Origin: Pseudomonas sp. R5(2019)
GTDB lineage: Bacteria; Pseudomonadota; Gammaproteobacteria; Pseudomonadales; Pseudomonadaceae
Reading direction: 5' to 3'
DNA length: 49,141 nt
NCBI RefSeq assembly: GCF_009905435.1
Contig: NZ_JAAAMT010000044.1
Span: 1 to 49,141, forward strand
Shown here: positions 17,871 to 26,449 of the stretch, one piece after another
How positions within the stretch are numbered: the stretch's first letter is position 1
Layout of the letters: each line of letters opens with the position of its first letter
The notes under the pieces: model-generated
What the model was told of the DNA's origin: nothing
What the model saw: only the letters and a program-made list of their open reading frames with translations
Database searches by the model: none
Program-made: the position numbers and the translations under genes

Positions 17871-18754
17871 GGCTGAACCTCGCAGGCCATGATCAACTCT
17901 TCAGCCATTCGGGCTTCGGCCAACAACTGCGGCAAGGGTGGCAGGTCGTTGTCGCGCTCGATCAGCGTCGGGATCGGCCCGATGCGCTGGAGCAATTGGC
18001 GGTAGAGCGCCCACACGGCGTCATCGATGGGGGCCGAGTGGCTGTCGATCAGCAGGCGCTGACCCATGCCGTCGGCATCTTCGCTGAAGCCTGCCAGGTG
18101 AACCAGTTCCACGGCGTGCAGGGGCAGGGCGGACAGGTACGCCAGTGGATCGCGGCCATGATTGATGCACGAGACATACACATTGTTGACGTCGAGCAGC
18201 AGGCTGCAACCGGTCCGCTGCACGATTTCGCTGATGAAATCCGTTTCATCCAGGGTCGAGGCCTTGAACTCCAGGTAAGTGGCCGGATTCTCCAGCAACA
18301 AGGGGCGCCCCAGTGCTTCCTGAACCTGATCCACATGGACGCAGACACGGTCCAGCGTCGGCCGGTCGTAGGCCAGCGGCAGTAGATCGTTGAGGAACAG
18401 CGGGCCGTGGCTGGACCAGGCCAGGTGTTCGGAGAATGCTTGCGGTGGATGCCTTTCGAACAGAGTTTTCAGGCGCTGCAGATGGTCGCCGTCCAGCGGA
18501 GTTTCAGCGCCGATGGACAAGCCGACCCCGTGGATCGAAAGCGGATACTTTTCGTGAAGCAAACCGAGGTAGTGGTGAAAAGGCCCACCCTCGACCATGT
18601 AGTTCTCGGCATGGATTTCAAGAAAACCAATGTCCGGATGGTCTTCGAGCAGACCGCGAAAGTACTCGGGTTTCAGCCCCAGCCCGGCTCGGGCTGGTAG
18701 CTGACAGACGGCCTGAGCGGCTCGATGCACGGTGGTGTTGGCTGGAGTGGTCAT
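17867..18754 (-). CDS. bufB: BufB: MNIO-family (DUF692) peptide-modifying oxidase
   Basis: A 295-residue TIM-barrel protein of the DUF692/MNIO family, usual length. Metal-binding and family landmarks are GLGLKPEYF, FLEIHAENYMVEGGPFHHYL (His and Glu ligands), SIHGVGLSIG, SEHLAWSSHG, LLLENPATYLEF, LLLDVNNVYVSCINHG and VHLAGF. MNIO enzymes use two or three iron atoms and oxygen to change cysteine residues of a precursor peptide; in bufferins this gives thiooxazole groups that bind copper. The precursor bufA1 lies 33 bases upstream and bufC overlaps downstream, which supports the pairing. It should act in the cytoplasm before peptide export. Confidence 0.92.
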   Translation of the reverse strand: MTTPANTTVHRAAQAVCQLPARAGLGLKPEYFRGLLEDHPDIGFLEIHAENYMVEGGPFHHYLGLLHEKYPLSIHGVGLSIGAETPLDGDHLQRLKTLFERHPPQAFSEHLAWSSHGPLFLNDLLPLAYDRPTLDRVCVHVDQVQEALGRPLLLENPATYLEFKASTLDETDFISEIVQRTGCSLLLDVNNVYVSCINHGRDPLAYLSALPLHAVELVHLAGFSEDADGMGQRLLIDSHSAPIDDAVWALYRQLLQRIGPIPTLIERDNDLPPLPQLLAEARMAEELIMACEVQP

Positions 18755-18787
18755 GATCGAGGCTCAGGCTGGTCGATAGGTTGGGAG

Positions 18788-19099
18788 TCAGGACTTTGCC
18801 TTGAAGGCCTGGAGTTGACCGAAGCCGGTAGGCGAAGTGGAGCTGGCGGTTTTTTCGCAGGTGCCTTTAGGGACCAGCTTCCAGGAGTTGGCTTGATGGT
18901 CCATTTTCGAAGTGCCGGCACAGGTGGTGCCTGCGCCCGCTGCGCAGTCGTTCTTACCCTTCATGGCGACGCCGTAGCATTTTTCCATGTCGCCGGCGGC
19001 ATGGGCGGCGGGGATCATGCTCAGGCTGAGGGCCGAGCCCAGAGCCAGTGCCAGAGTGGCGGCGGAGAGGGACAGGCCCAGGGTGCTTTGGTTGTTCAT
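18788..19099 (-). CDS. bufA1: BufA1: bufferin precursor peptide (DUF2282)
   Basis: A 103-residue precursor with a long Sec-type signal peptide (residues 1 to about 34, ending MIPAAHA) and a mature part with four cysteines, at 41, 52, 60 and 81. The phrase EKCYGVAMKGKNDC is the DUF2282 signature. Cys41 (KCYG) and Cys60 (TCAG) are candidates for the oxidative change made by BufB, and the other two may pair or also be changed. Mature bufferins are exported and bind copper, giving protection from excess copper. It is the first gene of bufA1-bufB-bufC-doxX. The large signal peptide is normal for this RiPP family and unusual among RiPPs at large. Confidence 0.92.
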   Translation of the reverse strand: MNNQSTLGLSLSAATLALALGSALSLSMIPAAHAAGDMEKCYGVAMKGKNDCAAGAGTTCAGTSKMDHQANSWKLVPKGTCEKTASSTSPTGFGQLQAFKAKS

Positions 19100-19487
19100 G
19101 GTGATGCTCCGGTGGTTGAGTGTGGGATTGGCGCTACACAGGGGGAATGTGTTGCTTGCCTGTACCAGTAGAGACTACTCGGGGGCGGGTGTTATAGGGA
19201 GGGGCAAAAAACGGCCCAAACAGGTCGTGTGAAAACTATTTGAGTGCCAAGCGATGATCAAATAATGATCAAGTTTGGCGCTCCCTCGCTCTTTCTGAGC
19301 AAGCCTGCTCCGAATCCGGCACCCTGCCTGCTTGAGCTGTGCTGTGTCGATCGCAAGTGTACGTAGCCGTTTCCCCGTGCCGCGAAAATGGCATTGGCTA
19401 CTGCCTGATGCAAGCCTATTGGTTCGCCAGGCCGGTGCCCGAGCAGCTGCTAGACTGGCTGCATGCCTGTGACACCGTCTTGACCTC
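19100..19487. promoter_or_regulatory. Divergent promoter region of the bufferin operon and the lipase-like lipoprotein
   Basis: This 388-base stretch separates two divergent genes and holds no convincing coding sequence. A direct repeat of ATGATCAA occurs twice with a four-base gap (about 19254-19273). On the minus strand TATAAC near 19190 could be a -10 element for bufA1. I did not find a clear copper-regulator (CueR or CopR) box by eye, and no assignment is made. Confidence 0.35.
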
Positions 19488-20870
19488 ATGATCAGCCGCA
19501 CGCACCTCAAGGCTTCGTTCATGCACTCTGCCGCGCAACTGGTAACCACGCTCGTACTTGCCGCAGGCCTGTTGGGCTGCAGCGAATCACCACGTCCCGA
19601 CCTGAAACGGCTCTACCAACTCAGCAACCCCCAGGCCGAAACCGCGCCGGTCATCTTGATTCCAGGGGCCTTCGGCACGCGCCTGCGCGACCGGGTCAGC
19701 GGTGAAGGAATCTGGCCGGGGTCCTGGTGGCGCATTCTGTTCTCGTCCTATCCGGAACTGGCCCTCGACATCGATCCGCAAACGAATAGGCCGTTCCCCT
19801 CGAGACTGGAACCCTCGGGCATTGCCGAGCAGGCGCTACGGCGCGACTTTTACCGCCCGATCCTGCAAACGTTGACGCAATTCGGTGGCTATGTGCGCGC
19901 CCAGCCCGGGACGCCGGCGCGCAAGGGCGAGCGCCGCTACTACGTCCTGTCCTACGACTGGCGCCAGGACACCTTGCACAGTGTGCAAGAACTCGATCGG
20001 CTGATCGAGGCGGTGCGTCGTGACTACGCCGATCCTGCGCTACGGGTCGACCTCGTAGCGCACAGCATGGGTGGCCTTATCGCACGTTACTACCTGCGCT
20101 TTGGCACCCGCGACGTGCTGGACGGCGAGCCTCACCAGGTGACCATGGACGGTGCGCCGCAGGTGCGCAATCTGGTGTTGCTGGGCACACCCAATGGGGG
20201 ATCGGTCAGCTCGTTGCACGCCTTCATCGGTGGCGAAAAGGTCGGTTTGGGGCGTATTTCACCACGCACGCTGGCCACCTTTCCCAGCGGCTACCAGCTG
20301 TTTCCCCACCCGCTCAACACCTGGCTGGTGGACATCGAAGGTAATCCGCGCCACGACGACTTGTTCGACCCCAAGACCTGGCAGAGCATGGCCTGGTCAA
20401 TCTACGCACCCAGCCTGGCCGCCGCTGTCGACGCACCGGTGATGCAACGCTATTTCGCCTATAACCTGGAGCGCGCACGTCGTTTGGCTTGGATGCTCTC
20501 CGTGGCCGAGCCGGTATCGCCGATCCGCTACGTGCTGTTTGGTGGCGGCTGCCACATGACCCCTGCACGGCTCCTGGTGGAACAGCGCGATGGGCGCGAC
20601 ACGGTACGCCTCACGCCAGCGGACATTGCTGCACCCCGGCCCGGTGTGCCCTACGACGAGCTGATGTTCGAGCCAGGTGATGGACGCGTCACCAAGCCGT
20701 CGCTGCTGGCACGCGAGACGCTGGACCCAGGCGTACCACAGAATGAGGACAGCTTTCTGCCGGTCGCTTATGCGTTTTTCCTGTGCGAGAACCACACTGA
20801 CCTGACCAGCAACATCAATTTTCAGGACAACCTGCTCAATGTGCTCCTGTCGAACCAACCCCGGCCCTGA
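19488..20870 (+). CDS. Lipoprotein of the LCAT/lipase alpha/beta-hydrolase type
   Basis: A 460-residue protein with a lipoprotein signal: hydrophobic TLVLAAGLLGC places the lipidated Cys near residue 31, so it is probably anchored to the outer membrane. The body matches the lecithin:cholesterol acyltransferase-like (LCAT) hydrolase family: PVILIPGAFGTRL (oxyanion region), YYVLSYDWRQD, VDLVAHSMGGLIARYYL with the nucleophile Ser, and LLGTPNGGSVSS. An Asp and a late His complete the triad but I cannot fix them; GDGRVTKPSLL near the end is typical of the family. Upstream ribosome binding is weak, and an ATG at 19521 is a possible start. It probably hydrolyses or transfers acyl chains of phospholipids or sterol esters. 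Confidence 0.8.
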   Translation: MISRTHLKASFMHSAAQLVTTLVLAAGLLGCSESPRPDLKRLYQLSNPQAETAPVILIPGAFGTRLRDRVSGEGIWPGSWWRILFSSYPELALDIDPQTNRPFPSRLEPSGIAEQALRRDFYRPILQTLTQFGGYVRAQPGTPARKGERRYYVLSYDWRQDTLHSVQELDRLIEAVRRDYADPALRVDLVAHSMGGLIARYYLRFGTRDVLDGEPHQVTMDGAPQVRNLVLLGTPNGGSVSSLHAFIGGEKVGLGRISPRTLATFPSGYQLFPHPLNTWLVDIEGNPRHDDLFDPKTWQSMAWSIYAPSLAAAVDAPVMQRYFAYNLERARRLAWMLSVAEPVSPIRYVLFGGGCHMTPARLLVEQRDGRDTVRLTPADIAAPRPGVPYDELMFEPGDGRVTKPSLLARETLDPGVPQNEDSFLPVAYAFFLCENHTDLTSNINFQDNLLNVLLSNQPRP

Positions 20871-20936
20871 AGTCAGCTCCGTAGGGGGGAAATCGACTTT
20901 CATTTCCACCCTTCACCGCCCAGTCGGGGCACCAAT

Positions 20937-20962
20937 GGTGGACCGATACAGCATGGTCCACC
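20937..20962. terminator. Hairpin between convergent genes
   Basis: An 8-base perfect stem, GGTGGACC and GGTCCACC, around a 10-base loop. It lies between the 3' ends of the lipase-like gene and the LysR gene and could end transcription from both sides. No clear run of T follows on either strand, so it may be a weak terminator. Confidence 0.45.
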
Positions 20963-20992
20963 CCGAAGCCTGCGCGTGCCGGGCCGCCTCGT

Positions 20993-21907
20993 TCAGACGA
21001 GCCCGGGCTGGTGCGTGCAGGCGTTCAGGTCTTCGAGGAAAGCCTGCAGGATCGGTGGTGGCGATACACCGCGTCGGGTGATGACATTGAAAGGTGAGGT
21101 CAGGTCCAGTGTGCTGGCGCCCAGGCGGCGCATTTCTCTGGTCTTGACCCACTGCTCGGCGAAGTGCACGGGCAGGAAGCCGATGTAGGCGCCGGAAATG
21201 ATCAGGATCGCCGCCGCCTCGATGTTCTCTACGGTAGCGGCGGCCTTGGTGATGCCCAGTTGCTCCAGGTCGTACTGGTGCATGTAGCCGCGTACGACGA
21301 TACGGCAGTCGCGGACTTCATCGAGCAGGCGACTGTTCGCCGCCTTGCTGGCGTACAGCGGATGACGGCGGCCACAGTAGAGCCCCAGGGCTTCGTCGTA
21401 GAGGGGCAGGTAGGACAGCCCCGGTACGTGCAGGGGAAAGTGGCCGATGGCCAGGTGCAGTCGACCGTCCAGCACGCGCTCTTCCAGTTCCGCCGGGGCG
21501 CCGATGTAGATATGCAGGTGGGCGTCATGCCCGCGCGAGACAAAACGCTGGGTGGTGCGCGGCAGCGGCGAACCGGAGTCGGTCAGGGTGGAGTCGATGA
21601 TGCCGAGGTTGAGCTTGCCACTGATGTGCTGCTTGAGCACGTCGGCGTCCATGCAGAAGCTCTCCACGGCGCTGAGCAGGCGCAGGGTGGCCTCATGGAT
21701 GGCCACGCCTTGCTCGGTAAGGCGAAAACCGCTGCGCCCGCGCTGGCAGAGCTTGACCCCGAGGCGGGTTTCCAGGTGAGTCATCTGTTCGCTGATGGTC
21801 GACTGACCCGCGTTCAGTGCGGCTTGCGCTGCGGAAAAGCCACCGCACCGGACGATGGTGGTAAATACTCTGAGGAGCTTCAGATCGACATCGTGGAGCT
21901 GGATCAC
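20993..21907 (-). CDS. LysR-type regulator, divergent from the ureohydrolase operon
   Basis: A 304-residue LysR-type transcription factor. The N-terminal winged helix reads DLKLLRVFTTIVRCGGFSAAQAALNAGQSTISEQMTHLETRLG, interrupted by no gaps, and the effector domain follows from about residue 90 (LNLGIIDSTL, LHLAIGHFPL). I chose the GTG at 21907 because GGGAGG sits five bases upstream and it begins the family's normal N-terminus; an ATG at 21985 would add 26 residues without family resemblance. It is transcribed away from the ureohydrolase gene, the classic layout for a LysR protein that activates its neighbour in response to the pathway substrate. Confidence 0.85.
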   Translation of the reverse strand: MIQLHDVDLKLLRVFTTIVRCGGFSAAQAALNAGQSTISEQMTHLETRLGVKLCQRGRSGFRLTEQGVAIHEATLRLLSAVESFCMDADVLKQHISGKLNLGIIDSTLTDSGSPLPRTTQRFVSRGHDAHLHIYIGAPAELEERVLDGRLHLAIGHFPLHVPGLSYLPLYDEALGLYCGRRHPLYASKAANSRLLDEVRDCRIVVRGYMHQYDLEQLGITKAAATVENIEAAAILIISGAYIGFLPVHFAEQWVKTREMRRLGASTLDLTSPFNVITRRGVSPPPILQAFLEDLNACTHQPGLV

Positions 21908-22206
21908 CGTGGCCTCCCGGCCGGGCGTCACATCGCCAAGGCTGATATGAACGTCCGGGCATTGTTTTTTTTCCAAGCTAACCATGCGCGTGTGATCACT
22001 GCAATGCCTGGCGTTGGTAAATGCCTTCGGCGGCGGTGGCGGTTTCTCATTGGTAACTGACACTCAGGTGGATACTTCGGATCCTGCGATGTATGCATCT
22101 GCACTTGCGCATTTTTCCATGTACGGCCTGCCGCCATAGTGGCTGCAACGGTGGTCGAGCTGTCGCCCCGTCTCCTGACCAGAACAATAAGTGGAGAAAC
22201 CTGAAC
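21908..22206. promoter_or_regulatory. Divergent control region of the LysR gene and ureohydrolase operon
   Basis: About 300 bases between two divergent starts. It should hold both promoters and the LysR binding sites. It contains GTGATCAC near 21990 and several T-N11-A patterns, but none is distinct enough to call an operator. The ureohydrolase ATG at 22207 has GGAGA about 12 bases upstream. Confidence 0.45.
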
Positions 22207-23178
22207 ATGGCAAAGCACGGTTATGAATCCGGCCGCCTGAACCTGCCTTTCGTGGGGCATTGCACCTTCGCCAAGTCGCCCATCTGCACCGACTGGGCGG
22301 CCATCGACGCCGATGTGGCGATCCTCGGCGCGCCCAATGACATGGGCACCCAATGGCGCTCTGGTGCGCGCTTCGGACCGCGAGGCATTCGCGAGGCATC
22401 GACCCTGTTCTCCTTCGGCCACGCCGGCGCCTACGACTTCGAGGATGACGCCACTTACCTGACCGATGACCAGCTGCGCATGGTCGATGTCGGCGATGCC
22501 GATATCGTCCACACTGACATGGCCACCAGCAACGCCAACATCGAGTCGGCCGTGCGCCAGATCCTCGCGGCGGGCGCCATGCCGGTGGTACTGGGCGGTG
22601 ACCACTCGATCCATGCGCCGGTGATCAAGGCCTTCGAAGGTCGCGGGCCGATCCATATCGTGCATTTCGACGCCCACCTGGACTTCGTCGACGAGCGCCA
22701 TGGCGTGCGCTACGGCCACGGCAGCCCGCTGCGTCGTGCCTCGGAGCTGGACCACATCGTCGGCATGACCCAGATGGGCATCCGCAACGTGTCCTCCTCC
22801 AACCGCGACGACTACGATGCCGCCCGCGAGGCCGGCTCGCAGATCCTCTCGGTACGCGACGTGCGCCGCCTGGGCTGCGAGGGCGTGCTGGCGAAGATCC
22901 CTGAGGGTCGCGACTACTACATCACCATCGACATCGACGGGTTCGACCCGTCCATCGCCCCGGGCACCGGTACACCGAGCCATGGCGGATTCCTTTACTA
23001 CGAAGTGCTGGAGATCATCCAGGCGCTGGCCCGGCGCAGCCAGGGCCGGATCGTCGGTATGGACCTGGTGGAAGTGGCCCCGGCCTACGATCCGGCAGGC
23101 GTTACCTCGATCCTCGCCGCGCAACTGCTGATGAACAGCATCGGTTTCATCTTTCACGCGCGCGCCAACGCTCGCTGA
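22207..23178 (+). CDS. Ureohydrolase (agmatinase/guanidino-acid amidinohydrolase family)
   Basis: A 323-residue manganese- or nickel-dependent ureohydrolase. All metal-ligand motifs are present: LGGDHSIH near residue 135, HFDAHLDF (three ligands) and TIDIDGFDPSIAPGTGTP (two Asp). The family splits a guanidino group into urea and an amine. Likely substrates are agmatine, guanidinobutyrate, guanidinopropionate or guanidinoacetate. From memory its N-terminus and central loops differ from Pseudomonas GbuA, so guanidinobutyrase is less likely. The open frame extends upstream, but family length and the upstream GGAGA favour 22207. It is the first gene of an operon with ALDH, NCS1 permease and GMC oxidoreductase. 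Confidence 0.85.
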   Translation: MAKHGYESGRLNLPFVGHCTFAKSPICTDWAAIDADVAILGAPNDMGTQWRSGARFGPRGIREASTLFSFGHAGAYDFEDDATYLTDDQLRMVDVGDADIVHTDMATSNANIESAVRQILAAGAMPVVLGGDHSIHAPVIKAFEGRGPIHIVHFDAHLDFVDERHGVRYGHGSPLRRASELDHIVGMTQMGIRNVSSSNRDDYDAAREAGSQILSVRDVRRLGCEGVLAKIPEGRDYYITIDIDGFDPSIAPGTGTPSHGGFLYYEVLEIIQALARRSQGRIVGMDLVEVAPAYDPAGVTSILAAQLLMNSIGFIFHARANAR

Positions 23179-23193
23179 TCCGGAGACTCCACA

Positions 23194-24702
23194 GTGGACA
23201 ACAAGGTAAAAGCCTACCTGCAGGCCTTCGGTGTTTCCGAGGCCACCCAGCGTTTTCTTTCCAAGCCCCAGCGCATGTTCATCGGTGGTACCTGGCTGGA
23301 GGCCAGTGACGGCGTCAGCGCCGAGGTCATCGAACCCTCCACCGAGGGCGTGCTGACGCGCATCCCGATGGGGACCAGCGAGGACCTGGACCGTGCGGTG
23401 CGTGCCGCCCGCGAGCAGTTCGATGGCGGTCCCTGGAGCCAGCTCAAGCCCCTGGAACGCGAGCGCCTGATCCATCGTCTGGCCGACCTGATCGAAGCCA
23501 ATGCCGACGAGCTGGCGCAGATCGAGTCCATCGACATGGGCAAGTCGGTCGCCCAGGCTCGTGCCGTGGATATCCAGGGCACCGTCGATACGTTGCGCTA
23601 TTTCGCCGGCTGGGCCAGCAAGATCCACGGCCGCACCGTCGAGCCTTCGCTGCCGGGCAACTACCTGGCCTACACCCGCAAGGAAGCGGTGGGTGTGGTG
23701 GGGGCCATCGTGCCCTGGAACTTCCCGCTGCAGACCATGGCCTGGAAGCTCGGCGCGGCACTGGCGACCGGCTGCACCGTGGTGGTCAAGCCGGCGGAGC
23801 TGACCTCGCTGTCAGCCCTGCGCTTTGCCGAGCTGGTGCAGGAGTCGGGCATCCCTGACGGCGTGCTGAACATCGTCACCGGGCGCGGCAGCGTGGTGGG
23901 CACGGCGATGTCCAGCCACCCGGGCATCGACAAGCTGAGCTTCACCGGTTCCACGCCGGTGGGTTGTTCGGTGGGCAAGGCGGCGATGGACCAGATGAAG
24001 CGCCTGACCCTCGAGCTGGGCGGCAAGTCGCCGGTGATCGTGTTCGCCGACGCCGATATCGAGGCGGCGGCCGTGGCGGTCGCCAACGGTGTGTTCTTCA
24101 ACTCGGGACAGGTCTGCGATGCCGGTACCCGCGCCTATGTCGAGCGCAGTATCTACCCCGCATTCCTCGAGGCGCTGGCCAGGTACACCGCAACCTTGAA
24201 GATCGCCCCGGGCCTGGATCCGGACTGTTTCATCAGCCCCATGGTGTCGCGCCAGCAACAGCAGCGTGTACTGGATTACATCGCCCTGGGCAAGGCCGAA
24301 GGGGCACAGGTGTACTACGGCGGCGAGCCGGTCGAGGGCCCGGGCTTCTTCGTGCAGCCAACGATCTTCGCTAACTGCAACAACGACATGCGCATCGTCT
24401 GCGAGGAGATTTTCGGCCCGGTGCTGGTGACCATGCCCTTCGACACCCAGGAGCAGGCGCTGGCCCTGGCCAACGACTCGGCATTCGGCCTGGCGGCGGC
24501 GATCTACTCCAATGACCTGGGCAAGGTCCACGGGCTGATTCCGCGCTTGCGCGCCGGCACCGTCTACGTCAATGCCCACAGCACCCTGGACCCGTCCATG
24601 CCGTTCGGCGGCTACAAGCAATCGGGCTACGGCAAGGACATGGGCGCTGAACAACTGGAGTTCCTGCTGGAGACCAAGGCGGTCTGGATCACCTTGCCCT
24701 GA
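23194..24702 (+). CDS. NAD(P)-dependent aldehyde dehydrogenase
   Basis: A 502-residue class I/II-type aldehyde dehydrogenase. Motifs in order: VGAIVPWNFPLQTMAWKLG (cofactor and oxyanion Asn), VVKPAE, SFTGSTPVG, LELGGKSP with the general-base Glu, FNSGQVC with the catalytic Cys, EEIFGPVL and PFGGYKQSGYGKDMG. It begins with GTG, 15 bases after the ureohydrolase, with GGAG upstream. ALDHs of this sequence type oxidise amino- or betaine-type aldehydes to acids. Beside a BetA-like oxidoreductase it probably takes that enzyme's aldehyde product. The substrate cannot be read from the sequence. Confidence 0.9.
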   Translation: MDNKVKAYLQAFGVSEATQRFLSKPQRMFIGGTWLEASDGVSAEVIEPSTEGVLTRIPMGTSEDLDRAVRAAREQFDGGPWSQLKPLERERLIHRLADLIEANADELAQIESIDMGKSVAQARAVDIQGTVDTLRYFAGWASKIHGRTVEPSLPGNYLAYTRKEAVGVVGAIVPWNFPLQTMAWKLGAALATGCTVVVKPAELTSLSALRFAELVQESGIPDGVLNIVTGRGSVVGTAMSSHPGIDKLSFTGSTPVGCSVGKAAMDQMKRLTLELGGKSPVIVFADADIEAAAVAVANGVFFNSGQVCDAGTRAYVERSIYPAFLEALARYTATLKIAPGLDPDCFISPMVSRQQQQRVLDYIALGKAEGAQVYYGGEPVEGPGFFVQPTIFANCNNDMRIVCEEIFGPVLVTMPFDTQEQALALANDSAFGLAAAIYSNDLGKVHGLIPRLRAGTVYVNAHSTLDPSMPFGGYKQSGYGKDMGAEQLEFLLETKAVWITLP

Positions 24703-24793
24703 GGAACAGGGCAAACCTGCGTCGCTGACGGTTGGCGGGCGGCGCAGGTTTTTCACATGCATCGTATTTCAAGAACAAGAACCTATCGAGGTG

Positions 24794-24979
24794 ATGCCCA
24801 TGAACAGCCAAGTGGATGTAGAGCGTGCGCAAGACCTGGACAGGCGCATACGCGCCTATGAAGAGCTGGAGAGCAGGGCGGACTGGCCCGGCGCATTGAG
24901 CGCTGGCGATTTTGTCGCGCTGACCCTGCTGACGTTGGTGATGGTTGCCGGGGCTTACTTCCTGGGAGGTCATCCATGA
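24794..24979 (+). CDS. Small single-helix membrane protein coupled to the NCS1 permease
   Basis: A 61-residue protein (59 if the ATG at 24800 is used). The first 35 residues are charged and helical (VERAQDLDRRIRAYEELESR), and residues about 37-57 form one hydrophobic helix (FVALTLLTLVMVAGAYFLGG). GAGGTG lies just before the first ATG. Its stop overlaps the permease start as ATGA (24976-24979), so the two are made together. I know no named family for it. Small helical subunits accompany several transporters (for example sodium/solute symporters with DUF4212), so a role as an accessory subunit or stability factor for this permease is a reasonable inference. Confidence 0.75.
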   Translation: MPMNSQVDVERAQDLDRRIRAYEELESRADWPGALSAGDFVALTLLTLVMVAGAYFLGGHP

Positions 24980-26445
24980 GCCAGTCCAGAGAGCAGGAAT
25001 TTCGCCTGAGCGCCGAACGTGGCGATACCCCGTTGCTGCCCAACGAGCGGGTGTGGGGCTTCTGGGGCTTTGCCTATGCCAACTCGGCGTTGGCAGTAGC
25101 CACCTGGGTGTTCCTGATCGGCGGCGCCACTGCGCTGTTCGTCGGGCCTCTGCAAGGTATCAGCGCAATCGTCATCGGTAACATCATCGGCGTGATTCTC
25201 GCCGCGTCGTCCACTTGCCTGCCGTGCGGCAAGTACGGTGTTGAGCAATTCACTTACCTGCGCAGCATGTTCGGCCTCAACGGCAGCCGCCTGGTCTATG
25301 TGCTGTCGGTGGTGGTGCTGACCATGGGCTGGCTGGCGGTGCTGGGGCTGATGTGCGGGCGGGCGCTGGACAACCTGGAAACCCTGGTGCAGCACAGCCA
25401 ACCCGACGGCGACGGCTGGCTGGTGACGGCGGGCGCCTTGCTGGCCATCGTCCTCGCGGCGCTGGTGGCCATGCGCGGGCCGGACATGATCCGGCGGTTG
25501 AGTGCGGTGATCGCGCCCAGCCTGATCCTGATCATGCTGGCACTGATGTACTTCATTTCTCAGCGCTTCAGCTTCGCCGAACTGCTGGCCATGCCGCCGT
25601 TGCAGCCGCCCTTTGCCGATCAGCGCATCAACTTCATGATTGCCGTGGAAATCAATATCGCCGCCGGTTTCTCCTGGTGGCCCTACATCGGCAACCTGTC
25701 GCGCCTGTGCAGCAACCAGCGGACGGCCTTCTGGCCTAACCTTGTGGGCATCTTCGGCGCCGCCGCGCTGGGCGAGTCGGTCAGCCTGTTCGCCGCCACC
25801 ACCCTGGGCAGCAGCGATCCTACCACCTGGATGCGTCTGGCCGGTGGCGTGGGGTTCGGCGTGGTGGCGTTGAGCTTCCTGGCGCTGGCCAACCTGACCG
25901 GCATGGTCAACATCCTCTACACCGCCGTCATCGGCCTGCGTCAACTGGCCGGGGAGCGTTTGCGCAGCGTGGGCTGGGGGATATTGATCGGGCTGTTCTG
26001 CGTGATTCCGGTGATCATCGTGCTGTGCTTCCCGGGTATCTACGATGGCTTCTTCATCTTCCTGGTATGGACGTCTGCACTGAACAGCGCCCTGGCCGGC
26101 ATCGGCATCGCCGATTACTTCTTCCTGCGCAAGCAGCGCCTGAACCTGCGCCATCTGTATGCCGAACAAAGCGGGTCGCCCTTGCGCTTCTGCAAAGGCT
26201 TCAACCCCATCGCGCTGGTGGCGCTGGTGGCGGGCTTCGCCATCTACGTGGTGGTCTTCAACCCGCAGACCCTGGCCCATACCGACTTCTTCACCTTCGC
26301 CACCGCCTCCCTGCCGTCCTGCGTGCTGGCCGGGCTGGTCCACTACGGCCTGACCCGACTGCTGGCGGCGCGCCTGGGCTGGGGCGGCTACCCAAAGAAT
26401 AAAGAACGCAACATCGAGGCCACGGGCCTGCGAGCACAGGACTAG
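24976..26445 (+). CDS. NCS1-family permease (cytosine/purine/allantoin-type)
   Basis: A 489-residue membrane protein with about twelve helices. The start (LLPNERVWGFWGFAYANSALAVATWVF) and the segment FSWWPYIGNLSRL resemble nucleobase-cation symporter-1 (cytosine/purine/hydantoin) carriers. These move nitrogen-rich small molecules with Na or H ions. Inside this operon it is the probable importer of the substrate that the ureohydrolase, ALDH and GMC enzyme degrade. It overlaps the small membrane protein gene by four bases and is followed after four bases by the GMC gene. Confidence 0.87.
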   Translation: MSQSREQEFRLSAERGDTPLLPNERVWGFWGFAYANSALAVATWVFLIGGATALFVGPLQGISAIVIGNIIGVILAASSTCLPCGKYGVEQFTYLRSMFGLNGSRLVYVLSVVVLTMGWLAVLGLMCGRALDNLETLVQHSQPDGDGWLVTAGALLAIVLAALVAMRGPDMIRRLSAVIAPSLILIMLALMYFISQRFSFAELLAMPPLQPPFADQRINFMIAVEINIAAGFSWWPYIGNLSRLCSNQRTAFWPNLVGIFGAAALGESVSLFAATTLGSSDPTTWMRLAGGVGFGVVALSFLALANLTGMVNILYTAVIGLRQLAGERLRSVGWGILIGLFCVIPVIIVLCFPGIYDGFFIFLVWTSALNSALAGIGIADYFFLRKQRLNLRHLYAEQSGSPLRFCKGFNPIALVALVAGFAIYVVVFNPQTLAHTDFFTFATASLPSCVLAGLVHYGLTRLLAARLGWGGYPKNKERNIEATGLRAQD

Positions 26446-26449
26446 AACA

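Noticed and set aside
21928..23628. 566-residue minus-strand open frame across the ureohydrolase and ALDH genes
   Set aside because: Antisense of two genes with clear catalytic motifs; no ribosome site and no recognisable domain.
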